Shown here piece after piece: positions 1 to 6,269 of a DNA stretch of 27,255 nucleotides. The stretch is from the IMG/VR virus record IMGVR_UViG_3300020404_002605, positions 1 through 27,255 of that record; one strand, 5' to 3'. Every line of letters begins with the position of its first letter. Position 1 is the first letter of the stretch. This stretch comes from a virus. The notes beneath the pieces are model-generated. The model ran no database searches. It was not told the origin of the DNA and was given only the letters and a program-made list of their open reading frames with translations. The translations under genes were made by a program, and so were the position numbers.

Positions 1-399
1 GGTGATTGGAACATTGGTGGGTTTACTGCTGATGCTGGATTAACTGGTAGAAAGTTAGCAGTAGATAATTATGGACCTAGAGTTCCACTTGGTGGTGGAG
101 CATTTAGTGGTAAGGATTGTACTAAGGTAGATAGAAGTGCAGCTTATATGGCAAGAAGAATCGCAGTAGATATCTTAGAAGAAAGAAAAACAGTACAAGA
201 AGTTACTGTACAATTAGCATATGCAATTGGATATGATAAACCTCTACAAGCAACTGCAATCGTTGATGGAGAACACGAATTTATCAAAGGATATGATTTA
301 TCACCTAAAGGAATTATTGATTTCTTAGAACTCAGAAAACCAATATTTGGTGATTCAGCTGCGTTTGGACACATGGGTGCAGGATTTTCTTGGAAATAA
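1..399 (+). CDS. metK: S-adenosylmethionine synthetase, C-terminal part (5' truncated)
   Basis: Makes S-adenosylmethionine from methionine and ATP. The frame is open from base 1, so only the last 132 residues are present; the family is usually about 380-400 residues long. The segment shows the family's C-terminal signature: a GGFTADAGLTGRK stretch near residues 6-18, then GGGAFSGKD and TKVDRSAAYMARR near 31-52, which contribute to the active site and dimer interface. The ending around FGHMGAGFSWK also fits bacterial MetK. MetK in a phage is an auxiliary metabolic gene; it could supply SAM to methyltransferases or offset SAM loss, but nothing in this window shows which. The following gene starts 51 bases later, behind its own host-type promoter. 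Family assignment is very sure; the role in infection is inference. Confidence 0.95.
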   Translation, partial: GDWNIGGFTADAGLTGRKLAVDNYGPRVPLGGGAFSGKDCTKVDRSAAYMARRIAVDILEERKTVQEVTVQLAYAIGYDKPLQATAIVDGEHEFIKGYDLSPKGIIDFLELRKPIFGDSAAFGHMGAGFSWK

Positions 400-400
400 A

Positions 401-432
401 TTTGGAATTGTAAAATAATTTTCGTATATTTG
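401..432 (+). promoter_or_regulatory. Host-type (Bacteroidota) promoter upstream of the cytidylyltransferase gene
   Basis: TTTG at 401-404, 20 bases, then TATATTTG at 425-432. This fits the published Bacteroidota primary-sigma consensus TTTG-N19-21-TAnnTTTG. The 12-mer TTTCGTATATTT (420-431) is repeated exactly at 2305-2316 and 25561-25572. It lies in the short gap between metK and the next gene, whose start codon is at 451. Confidence 0.78.
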
Positions 433-450
433 TATAACAAATAGTTTATA

Positions 451-924
451 ATGGCAAAAAAATATAAAGTAATATTAATTAGTGGTGGATTTGACCCAGT
501 CCACAAAGGACATATAGAATGTATCCAAAATGCTAAAAAGTTAGCAGATGAAGTTTGGATAGGATTAAACAACGATAGTTGGTTGTTTAGAAAAAAAGGA
601 AAACAATTTATGAAAGAAGATGAGAGAAAGTTCATAATGGAAAACCTTAAAGATGTGGATTATGCGTATATAATGAATCCACTCATACATGGAGATAATA
701 CAGCAATTGATTTCATTGACCACGCAAAAAAGAAATTTACAAATGAGAATGATGGTTGGGAAGAAGGAGTAATGGCGTTTGGTAATGGAGGTGATAGAAC
801 AGAGACCACAACACCAGAAAATGATGTTTGTAATAGTTATGGTATAGATAGTGTATGGGGATTAGGTAAAAAGATTCAATCTTCATCGTGGTTATTAGAA
901 AAATATTTAAACATAGCGGAGTAA
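451..924 (+). CDS. Cytidylyltransferase-fold nucleotidyltransferase (RfaE2/TagD-like)
   Basis: Probable nucleotidyltransferase that joins a sugar- or polyol-phosphate to a nucleotide. The N-terminus has the family's first motif, SGGFDPVHKGH (about residues 11-21), whose HxGH histidines bind the nucleotide phosphates. The usual downstream pattern follows: an A-(K)-x-LADEVWIGLN strand and a KxxDERKFIMENLKDVD helix. Near the C-terminus, GNGGDRTETTTPE and KIQSSSW occupy the places of the family's later nucleotide-binding loops. At 157 residues it is a single-domain enzyme, not the fused RfaE kinase. The substrate (heptose-phosphate, glycerol-phosphate or other) cannot be told from sequence. With the carbamoyltransferase and sulfotransferase elsewhere in the window it suggests modification of glycans or small metabolites, which is inference. 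No Shine-Dalgarno sequence is visible before the ATG. Confidence 0.82.
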   Translation: MAKKYKVILISGGFDPVHKGHIECIQNAKKLADEVWIGLNNDSWLFRKKGKQFMKEDERKFIMENLKDVDYAYIMNPLIHGDNTAIDFIDHAKKKFTNENDGWEEGVMAFGNGGDRTETTTPENDVCNSYGIDSVWGLGKKIQSSSWLLEKYLNIAE

Positions 925-928
925 AATT

Positions 929-1156
929 ATGAACATAGAACAGTTAGTAAAAGATTATCCTAATGATATGGAGTTAGGAAAAAAAGTAAGAGATTTATAT
1001 TTAAAAAATCAAAAGTATTTTGAAAAGTATAAAGATATAAAAATTTATGAATCACCAGATAAAGGTGCAACAATTTACGAAAGACCTTTTGGTGGTGATT
1101 ACACAACTAAAAAATTAGTAACAAAACAATTAAATTTATTCGATGACGTTAATTAA
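929..1156 (+). CDS. Small hypothetical protein (75 aa)
   Basis: Not recognised. It is a charged, lysine- and tyrosine-rich 75-residue protein, probably helical in its first half (NIEQLVKDYPNDMELGKKVRDLYL) and with no signal peptide or membrane segment. A GGAG sequence 8 bases upstream supports the ATG start. It begins 4 bases after the cytidylyltransferase gene and overlaps the start of peptide deformylase by 14 bases, so the three are very likely cotranscribed from the promoter at 401-432. No function can be assigned. Confidence 0.72.
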   Translation: MNIEQLVKDYPNDMELGKKVRDLYLKNQKYFEKYKDIKIYESPDKGATIYERPFGGDYTTKKLVTKQLNLFDDVN

Positions 1157-1763
1157 AGATTCAAGTAAACTAAAAACACCAATCTTACCAAAACCATTAT
1201 CTCAACAAGAGGTTGATACTATTTCTGATAAATTAAAAAAAGAATTAGAAAAACATGGTGGGTTAGGATTATCTGCAAATCAAATAGGATTAACAGATAG
1301 AGTGTGTTTAATAAATGTAAAAGAACCATTGATATTAGTTAACCCAAGGGTTACAGAAGTTTCTAAAGAAACTGTTGTATATATTGAACAATGTTTATCT
1401 TTAGAAAAAACAATGCGTAAACCAGTTAAAACACTAAGACATAAATCATTTACAGTTGAATGTGACAACTTAGGAACAGTTATATTTTCATCTGACAAAA
1501 AAGAAGGGGAAACATGGGAAACTTCAGAAGATTTTTATTCTGATGAAGGACTACTAGAGTGTGTTTGTGCTCAACATGAGATAGACCACCTTAATGGAAT
1601 CCTTATAACAGATTCTTCAAGAAAATATACACAAACAATTGTACGAGAAAAAAAGTATGGTAGAAACGAAAGGGTAATGGTTAAATTATCGAATGGAGAT
1701 ACCGAATTTATGAAATACAAGAAGGCTGAACCATTGTTGAAGAGTGGAGCAGAAATCTTATAA
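1143..1763 (+). CDS. def: Peptide deformylase
   Basis: Removes the N-formyl group from nascent proteins; a metal-dependent hydrolase. All three family motifs are visible. Motif I is GLGLSANQIG (residues 40-49). Motif II is EQCLS (82-86, metal-ligand cysteine C84), with Q in place of the usual G. Motif III is HEIDH (145-149, two metal-ligand histidines and the catalytic E146). Motifs II and III are about 61 residues apart, longer than the roughly 40 of typical bacterial enzymes; the extra residues form an acidic, threonine-rich stretch around 115-135. A C-terminal tail of some 45 residues follows the catalytic helix, whereas many phage deformylases are trimmed there. Deformylases are known in marine T4-like phages, where a role in processing phage- or host-encoded proteins has been proposed. 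Confidence 0.92.
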   Translation: MTLIKDSSKLKTPILPKPLSQQEVDTISDKLKKELEKHGGLGLSANQIGLTDRVCLINVKEPLILVNPRVTEVSKETVVYIEQCLSLEKTMRKPVKTLRHKSFTVECDNLGTVIFSSDKKEGETWETSEDFYSDEGLLECVCAQHEIDHLNGILITDSSRKYTQTIVREKKYGRNERVMVKLSNGDTEFMKYKKAEPLLKSGAEIL

Positions 1764-1775
1764 TTAAACGAAAAG

Positions 1776-2042
1776 ATGGGTAAACTTATATTTACATATA
1801 CAGACAAAGCCTTTGTAGACCTAAACAGAGAGGCATCAAGAATAGAATTTGATGTGCCAGATGATATGGATATTAATGAATACAAGGTTGTTTGTGTAAG
1901 GATGGCATCCGCCATGGGTTATGGTAATAAGAGTATTAAGAAATCATTCGGTGATTTGGTTTATGGTAATGAAGATAAAAACGAATTAAAAGAACTATTA
2001 GATGAGCTTAATATCAAAAAAAATGCAAATAAAAAAGCTTAA
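1776..2042 (+). CDS. Hypothetical protein (88 aa)
   Basis: Not recognised. It is an 88-residue acidic protein with a predicted beta-strand start (KLIFTYTDKAFVDL), a central helix (DINEYKVVCVRMASAMGYG) and a lysine/asparagine-rich tail. There is no signal peptide or transmembrane segment. It lies 12 bases after the deformylase gene and overlaps the next small gene, which suggests the same operon. No clear Shine-Dalgarno precedes the ATG. Confidence 0.68.
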   Translation: MGKLIFTYTDKAFVDLNREASRIEFDVPDDMDINEYKVVCVRMASAMGYGNKSIKKSFGDLVYGNEDKNELKELLDELNIKKNANKKA

Positions 2043-2268
2043 TGATATATTGATTAATCAAAATATAATTATTCAAACTTTAATTGAAGTTATATTAGAG
2101 AAAGATATCATTACAGAAAAAGAACTTGAATTTAAACTAGATTCTAATATCAATCAAGCAAACAATATTATAGCTGGATTTGAAAAAACCTCAGAAAAAG
2201 ATGTAGAATACGATACTGACGATGAAATCGTAAACAGTATGTATTACGGTCCAATGGGAGACTGTTAA
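2023..2268 (+). CDS. Small acidic hypothetical protein (81-88 aa)
   Basis: Not recognised. The reading frame continues to 2268 with an acidic C-terminal half (EKDVEYDTDDEIVNSMYYG) after a hydrophobic, isoleucine-rich helix (NDILINQNIIIQTLIEVIL) and a KELEFKLD segment. Two starts are possible: ATG at 2002 (overlapping the previous gene by 41 bases) or ATG at 2023 (20-base overlap). Neither has a convincing ribosome binding site; the shorter form is chosen because it reduces the overlap. It is the last gene before the host-type promoter at 2286. The helix is too polar for a confident membrane segment. Confidence 0.6.
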   Translation: MQIKKLNDILINQNIIIQTLIEVILEKDIITEKELEFKLDSNINQANNIIAGFEKTSEKDVEYDTDDEIVNSMYYGPMGDC

Positions 2269-2285
2269 AAAAAACATCAAAAAGA

Positions 2286-2317
2286 CTTGTTTATATCAAA
2301 TTTTTTTCGTATATTTA
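2286..2317 (+). promoter_or_regulatory. Host-type (Bacteroidota) promoter upstream of the lysozyme-like/gp55 operon
   Basis: CTTG at 2286-2289, 20 bases, then TATATTTA at 2310-2317, within the shared 12-mer TTTCGTATATTT (2305-2316). Spacing is identical to the promoters at 401 and 25542. The last base of the -7 box is A, not G. The next start codon is at 2343, preceded by AGGGG. Confidence 0.75.
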
Positions 2318-2342
2318 CATAGTAAATCAAAGGGGAAACCTT

Positions 2343-2927
2343 ATGAAAAAGAAAATATTAACAGTAGCAATCTCAATGTTAGCTACACTTACTTTAGTCG
2401 GATTTACAACAAGTATGTTATCACCTAAAGTAACTCCTCTCGATAAATTAGAGAGTAAACCAGTTGAAATGATTGAAATAAAACTAGAACCAGTTTCAAT
2501 CGAAATAAACGAAACAGAGATGTTTCTAAATTCAATAGGAATGAGAGAATCCTCAAACAGATACGATGTAGTTAATGGTTGGGGATATATGGGAAAATAC
2601 CAATTCGGTAAAAGAACATTAAAGAATCTTGGTTACGATGTATCAAAAAAAGAATTCTTAAACTCACCACACATACAAGAAATGGCAATGTTAGATTTAC
2701 TTTCACACAATAAAAAGATTTTACAATCTTATATTGATGAATATTCGGGTATTGTAGTTGATGGAACAGAAATCACAGAAAGTGGTATATTAGCAGCGGC
2801 ACACCTTGCTGGACCTGGTAATGTAAAAAGATACTTTAAAAAAGGAAAACAATTTAAAGATGGTAATGGTACAAAACTAACTTCGTACTTAACCAAATTT
2901 AGCGGATACAGAATAAAAATAAATTAA
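2343..2927 (+). CDS. Exported lysozyme/transglycosylase-like peptidoglycan hydrolase
   Basis: Likely cleaves peptidoglycan. The first 26 residues are a signal peptide or N-terminal anchor: a KKK cluster, then a hydrophobic stretch ILTVAISMLATLTLVGF. A linker of about 30 residues leads to a lysozyme-like fold: FLNSIGMRESSNRYD (about 61-75) with candidate catalytic glutamate E69, then GYMGKYQFG (81-89), the typical G-x-YQF segment of lytic transglycosylase-like domains. The C-terminal part has a helix followed by ILAAAHLAGPGNVKRYF, similar to the A-A-H-x-G-G segment of that superfamily. At 194 residues it fits a small endolysin or exolysin. The secretion signal suggests SAR-endolysin-like or Sec-dependent export, possibly without a holin, which is inference. 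AGGGG 8 bases upstream supports the start. It heads the operon containing the gp55-like gene. Confidence 0.75.
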   Translation: MKKKILTVAISMLATLTLVGFTTSMLSPKVTPLDKLESKPVEMIEIKLEPVSIEINETEMFLNSIGMRESSNRYDVVNGWGYMGKYQFGKRTLKNLGYDVSKKEFLNSPHIQEMAMLDLLSHNKKILQSYIDEYSGIVVDGTEITESGILAAAHLAGPGNVKRYFKKGKQFKDGNGTKLTSYLTKFSGYRIKIN

Positions 2928-2928
2928 T

Positions 2929-3204
2929 ATGTTAGAATATTTTACAACCTATAATATCATTATAGGGGTTTCAGTAATACTGAATATTATCTTATTGATA
3001 GGTGTAAGAAACCTTCTAAGACAAAATGAACAACTTGAAGATAGATTGGTTGAAACTACCAATAATACAATAGAATCTGTTGGAACTGCTCTTGATAAAA
3101 TGAGAGAACTTGATAACAGACAAGTATTTGAGAAGGATGATGAAGTGGGTGTTACTTTCCAAGAATTAAAAAAAGTAGTAGAAAACTTAAATAACGAATT
3201 ATAA
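2929..3204 (+). CDS. Membrane-anchored coiled-coil small protein
   Basis: A 91-residue protein of unknown function. Residues about 8-27 form one strongly hydrophobic helix (NIIIGVSVILNIILLIGV); a charged, coiled-coil-like region (NLLRQNEQLEDRLVETTNN) follows, then an acidic end containing FEKDDEVGVTFQELKKVVENL. The expected topology is an N-terminal anchor with the rest in the cytoplasm. From general recollection, proteins with an F-E-x-DDEVG-x-x-F ending sit next to gp55 in other marine T4-like phages, but that cannot be checked here. It starts 1 base after the lysozyme-like gene and ends 1 base before the sigma gene, so coupled translation is likely. A spanin-like role is possible but unsupported. 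Confidence 0.7.
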   Translation: MLEYFTTYNIIIGVSVILNIILLIGVRNLLRQNEQLEDRLVETTNNTIESVGTALDKMRELDNRQVFEKDDEVGVTFQELKKVVENLNNEL

Positions 3205-3205
3205 T

Positions 3206-3973
3206 ATGCCTAGAAAAAGAAGAAAAAAATCCAAAATTTATTTTGGAACACCTGCTCAGGAAGCAATCATAGAGTACAACAAATGTAAAGACCCTAAAGA
3301 AAGGTCTAAAATATATGAAGAAAGAATAAAATTCCCATTCGAAAAACTTGCAGAAAATGTTATGAATACATTTAAGTTTTCATATTTTGATGTATCTAAA
3401 AAAGATGTACAAACTGAAGTAGTTTCTACAATGGTAGAAAAAATACATATGTTTAAAGAAGGTAAGGGTAGAGCATTTTCTTATTTTACTATTATTGCAA
3501 AAAACCATTTAATTTTAAAAAACAATGGTAACTATAAAAGATGGAAACAAAATTCACTCTTATCAGCAATGCCACCAACTTGGAATCCACAAAATGATTT
3601 TTTTGAAACTGAAGAAAATGATGAGTTCAAAGAATTTAAAAATATAATGTTAAAATATTGGGATGATAATTTAAATTTTGTATTTTCTAAAAAAAGAGAT
3701 TTACAGATAGCAGATGCTATACTTGAACTATTCAGAAGAAGTGAACATATAGAAAATTTTAATAAGAAACACTTATATCTTCTTATTAGAGAAATGACTG
3801 ATTATAAAACTCACTACATTACCAAAGTTGTAAATGTAATGAAAAAGCATCAGAAAAAATTACTTAATGATTACTTAGAACATGGTGAATTACTTCTCAA
3901 CAAAAGAACACCTTTCTGGGAACCAAAAGAAAAAGAAGAAGAAAATCCATATTTAGATAATGAATATTTGTAA
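3206..3973 (+). CDS. 55: gp55-like RNA polymerase sigma factor for late transcription
   Basis: Probable T4 gp55-type sigma factor that redirects host RNA polymerase to late phage promoters. After a basic N-terminus (PRKRRKKSK), residues about 10-115 resemble the gp55/sigma region 2 core of marine T4-like phages: EAIIEYNKCKDPKERSKIY, FPFEKLAENVMNTFKF, then KKDVQTEVVSTMVEKIHMF and GKGRAFSYFTIIAKNHLI. The last two correspond to the region 2 helices that contact the polymerase clamp and read and melt the -10 element. There is no region 4, consistent with late promoters that lack an upstream box. The C-terminal 130 residues are less conserved and may contact a clamp-linked coactivator. At 255 residues it is longer than T4 gp55 (185). 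Its own gene lies behind a host-type promoter at 2286, as expected for a regulator made before late genes. Confidence 0.8.
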   Translation: MPRKRRKKSKIYFGTPAQEAIIEYNKCKDPKERSKIYEERIKFPFEKLAENVMNTFKFSYFDVSKKDVQTEVVSTMVEKIHMFKEGKGRAFSYFTIIAKNHLILKNNGNYKRWKQNSLLSAMPPTWNPQNDFFETEENDEFKEFKNIMLKYWDDNLNFVFSKKRDLQIADAILELFRRSEHIENFNKKHLYLLIREMTDYKTHYITKVVNVMKKHQKKLLNDYLEHGELLLNKRTPFWEPKEKEEENPYLDNEYL

Positions 3974-5686
3974 ATGAGTAAAGGTTATATTTTAGGAATA
4001 AGTTGCGGTTATCACGATTCAGCTGCCTGTTTAATTAAAGATGGGAGAGTATTGGGTGCGTGTGAAGAAGAAAGATTTACAGGAATAAAACATGATAATT
4101 CTTTTCCTATAAAATCAATAGCTCACTTATATGCTAAAAATAAAGTACAAAAAGATGATGTAGAGGCAATCTGTTTTTATGAGAATCCAAAACGAAAATT
4201 AGATAGAATAGAACAAACTACCAAAAGAGGTCATTGGTTATGGAATTACTTTACTAGAAGAAGAATCATAAAAAGAAATAAAAAAGAATACGATAAACTT
4301 AATATCACTTTAAATAGTATTACAGGTAAAGATACAAAAATAGTATTTTCAGACCATCACAATTCTCACATAAACTATTCTTATTTAACATCTCCATTCG
4401 AAGAAGCAAATATATTATCAATTGATGGTGTAGGTGAATGGGAAACAACAGTATTAGCTAAAGGAAATAAAAACAAAATACAAAATATTAGAAGTATAAA
4501 CTTTCCACACTCATTAGGAATGTTGTATTCAACCATGACTGCTTTCTTAGGATTCAAGCCAAATGAAGGTGAGTATAAAGTAATGGGATTAGCACCATAT
4601 GGAAATTCTAGTATCTATTTAGATAAGTTTAAAAGTTTATATAATCTAAATGAAGATGGTGGTTTTGAATTAAACATGAAATATTTTACATATGATTATT
4701 CTGATAAGATTATGTTTAATGAAAACCTTGGAGAACTTTTTGGAATCACAAATAGATTACCAGAAGAACCATTAGAAGAACACCATAAAGATTTAGCTGC
4801 AACACTACAAACAGTATATGAACTTTTATTTTTTAGGTTATTAAATAAATTATACAAAGAAAACCCAACAGAAAATATTTGTTTAAGTGGTGGGTGTGCT
4901 TATAATGGAACTGCTAATGGAAAGATATTAGATAAAACTCCTTATAAAAATATATGGATTCCACCAGCACCATCAGATGCAGGTTCTGCTGTTGGTTGTG
5001 CTTTAGAATATTATTATAAGGAAAATGATGAACCTAGAAAAGTAAATACAAGTCCATTCCTAGGACCAGAATATAGTAGAGTTGAAATTGAAAAAATGCT
5101 TTTAAAATATGATGATGATGTTTACTTCGAAGCAAAACTATATGAACAAATAGTAGAGATAGTAGCAGATGAAATTACTGATGGGAATATCATTGGATGG
5201 TTTCAAGGTAGAAGTGAGTTTGGTGCAAGAGCACTAGGTAATCGTTCTATATTCGCAAACCCAAGAGACCCTCAAATGAAATCAAGATTGAATCGTATGA
5301 TTAAAAAGAGAGAAGGGTTTAGACCATTCGCACCAATTGTACAAGAAGAATCTTTTAAGGAATACTTTGATTATGATATTAAAGTTCCATATATGAATCA
5401 GGTTGTAAAAGTGAAGCAAGAACATAGAAGAGACCTACCTTCTATAACTCATGTTGATGGTTCAGCAAGAATACAAACCCTAAACAGAAACAGACACAGA
5501 CACGTATATGATTTATTAACACAATTAAAGATACGAAACAAATATCCTATTGTTATTAATACTTCATTCAATCTAAAAGACCAAACAATGGTTCTTACAC
5601 CAGAAGATGCAATTAAAACTTTTTTAAATTGTGAGATGGATACTTTGATACTTGATAAATTTGTTGTCAAAAAAAAGATACTTTAA
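3974..5686 (+). CDS. Carbamoyltransferase (NodU/CmcH/TobZ family)
   Basis: Transfers a carbamoyl group from carbamoyl phosphate, via carbamoyl-AMP, to a hydroxyl on a sugar or other acceptor. At 570 residues it is full length. The N-terminal Kae1-like domain begins with GISCGYHDSAAC (H14, D15) and has the metal-binding segment DHHNSH (127-132) and DGVGEWETT. The C-terminal carbamoylation domain has GRSEFGARALGNRSIFANPRD from about residue 412, REGFRPFAP from about 446, and INTSFN near 535, all family hallmarks. The ATG directly abuts the stop of the sigma gene. Such enzymes recur in marine phages, but their acceptor is generally unknown: modified nucleotides or DNA, capsule sugar and lipopolysaccharide have all been considered. 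It is the last gene before the terminator at 5748. Confidence 0.93.
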   Translation: MSKGYILGISCGYHDSAACLIKDGRVLGACEEERFTGIKHDNSFPIKSIAHLYAKNKVQKDDVEAICFYENPKRKLDRIEQTTKRGHWLWNYFTRRRIIKRNKKEYDKLNITLNSITGKDTKIVFSDHHNSHINYSYLTSPFEEANILSIDGVGEWETTVLAKGNKNKIQNIRSINFPHSLGMLYSTMTAFLGFKPNEGEYKVMGLAPYGNSSIYLDKFKSLYNLNEDGGFELNMKYFTYDYSDKIMFNENLGELFGITNRLPEEPLEEHHKDLAATLQTVYELLFFRLLNKLYKENPTENICLSGGCAYNGTANGKILDKTPYKNIWIPPAPSDAGSAVGCALEYYYKENDEPRKVNTSPFLGPEYSRVEIEKMLLKYDDDVYFEAKLYEQIVEIVADEITDGNIIGWFQGRSEFGARALGNRSIFANPRDPQMKSRLNRMIKKREGFRPFAPIVQEESFKEYFDYDIKVPYMNQVVKVKQEHRRDLPSITHVDGSARIQTLNRNRHRHVYDLLTQLKIRNKYPIVINTSFNLKDQTMVLTPEDAIKTFLNCEMDTLILDKFVVKKKIL

Positions 5687-5701
5687 GTAATTATTTTACT
5701 A

Positions 5702-5733
5702 TTTATTCTAAAGAACCCTTGTCGTAGAATAAA
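5702..5733 (+). other. Hairpin after the carbamoyltransferase gene (9-bp stem, 14-base loop)
   Basis: TTTATTCTA (5702-5710) is the exact reverse complement of TAGAATAAA (5725-5733). The loop contains AACCC (5714-5718), which could pair with GGGTT in the 3' arm of the terminator just downstream. A competing fold is therefore possible, but whether it forms is unknown. Confidence 0.5.
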
Positions 5734-5747
5734 GTGGCTAGGAATAG

Positions 5748-5777
5748 AAACCCAACGAATTTAGGTTGGGTTTTTTT
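5748..5777 (+). terminator. Rho-independent terminator of the gp55/carbamoyltransferase operon
   Basis: AAACCCAAC (5748-5756) pairs with GTTGGGTTT (5765-5773) around an 8-base loop, and a run of seven T (5771-5777) follows. It lies about 60 bases after the carbamoyltransferase stop codon, and no gene crosses it. It is the strongest terminator-like structure in this half of the window. Confidence 0.88.
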
Positions 5778-5936
5778 GTACATAAATATATAAACCCCCA
5801 ATACACTTCTCTAATTGGTGTTTCAATATATATTGAAATTTTTTCTATCATATATACCATAGTTATTAGTGGATATCCCAATGTTTTGCACGATGGAAAA
5901 GTTATTAACATTAATTAAAACAAGAGGAGAAACAAT
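5778..5936 (+). other. Structured untranslated leader before the solitary membrane-protein gene
   Basis: No reading frame of note. It holds ACATAAATATA (5780-5790), which matches the reverse complement of the late motif at 10 of 11 positions and contains the T4-style ATAAATA. A bulged AAAC..CCAAT / ATTGG..GTTT hairpin lies at about 5792-5823, overlapping a perfect 18-bp palindrome at 5821-5838 (TTTCAATATATATTGAAA) that runs into a T-rich stretch. A strong Shine-Dalgarno, AGAGGAG, precedes the ATG at 5937. No exact late motif or host-type promoter was found, so the promoter of the next gene is uncertain. With the post-operon hairpin and terminator, 5687-5936 is one of the longest non-coding stretches in the window. 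Confidence 0.5.
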
Positions 5937-6167
5937 ATGGAATTTTTGAAAAAAATCGGCAATTGGGCTGATGAACTAACAAAAATCGGTATTAGCATCA
6001 TCGCTTTAGGAGTAGTATTTGAAGTACTATTCAAAGGTGCAGACATCCCATTTTGGCCAGAAGTATCAGTAGTTGATAATATTATGGCGATTTTAGGAAG
6101 TTTGAGTGCTGAGGGTCTATTAGGACTTGTAGGTGCTTTTGTTCTTTACCACATTATTAAGAAGTAA
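5937..6167 (+). CDS. Small two-helix membrane protein in its own transcription unit
   Basis: A 76-residue protein with two likely membrane helices, about 16-33 (KIGISIIALGVVFEVLF) and 58-74 (AEGLLGLVGAFVLYHII). They are separated by a polar turn with PFWPE and a short amphipathic helix (VVDNIMAILGSL). There is no cleavable signal sequence; a short amphipathic start (MEFLKKIGNWADEL) precedes the first helix. The size and topology would allow a class II holin, but no holin family motif is recognised and the lysozyme-like gene is in another operon. Terminators at 5748 and 6203 isolate the gene as a single-gene transcript, and AGAGGAG 8 bases before the ATG predicts strong translation. That arrangement suggests a separately controlled, possibly abundant product. 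Function unknown. Confidence 0.75.
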   Translation: MEFLKKIGNWADELTKIGISIIALGVVFEVLFKGADIPFWPEVSVVDNIMAILGSLSAEGLLGLVGAFVLYHIIKK

Positions 6168-6184
6168 GAATTAGAAGTAATTCT
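6167..6184 (+). other. Short hairpin at the stop codon of the membrane-protein gene
   Basis: AGAATTA (6167-6173), loop GAAG, TAATTCT (6178-6184): a perfect 7-bp stem with a tetraloop that begins on the last base of the stop codon. It precedes the terminator by 18 bases and may protect the 3' end of the transcript, which is inference. Confidence 0.45.
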
Positions 6185-6202
6185 AACAACGCGTTAAAGA
6201 TT

Positions 6203-6231
6203 AAACCTCACCGTAAAAAGTGAGGTTTTTT
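6203..6231 (+). terminator. Rho-independent terminator after the membrane-protein gene
   Basis: AAACCTCAC (6203-6211) pairs with GTGAGGTTT (6220-6228) around the loop CGTAAAAA, followed by TTT. The late promoter motif follows 8 bases later, so this separates two transcription units. Confidence 0.87.
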
Positions 6232-6238
6232 CGTTTAC

Positions 6239-6249
6239 TATATTTATAT
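6239..6249 (+). promoter_or_regulatory. Putative late promoter (TATATTTATAT) before the baseplate module
   Basis: First of five exact copies of TATATTTATAT in the window. It lies 20 bases before the ATG at 6270 and just after a terminator. No TTG box is found near the -33 position, unlike the host-type promoters. It probably drives the cluster from 6270 onward. Confidence 0.72.
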
Positions 6250-6269
6250 ACAACTAATATGGTATAATC

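Noticed and set aside
144-635. Long minus-strand open frame of 163 codons across the metK/cytidylyltransferase region
   Set aside because: It runs opposite two recognised genes, has no protein-family motif and is explained by the low stop density opposite AT-rich coding sequence. The same applies to the other minus-strand frames.
5687-5800. Possible tRNA or small structured RNA gene after the carbamoyltransferase
   Set aside because: No acceptor stem with T-arm consensus and no cloverleaf could be traced; hairpins there are accounted for by the terminator and a single stem-loop.
5821-5838. 18-bp palindrome TTTCAATATATATTGAAA followed by T-rich DNA, as a second terminator
   Set aside because: The stem is entirely AT-rich apart from two C/G pairs and would be weak; a strong terminator lies only 44 bases upstream. 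It is kept as leader structure, possibly an operator.
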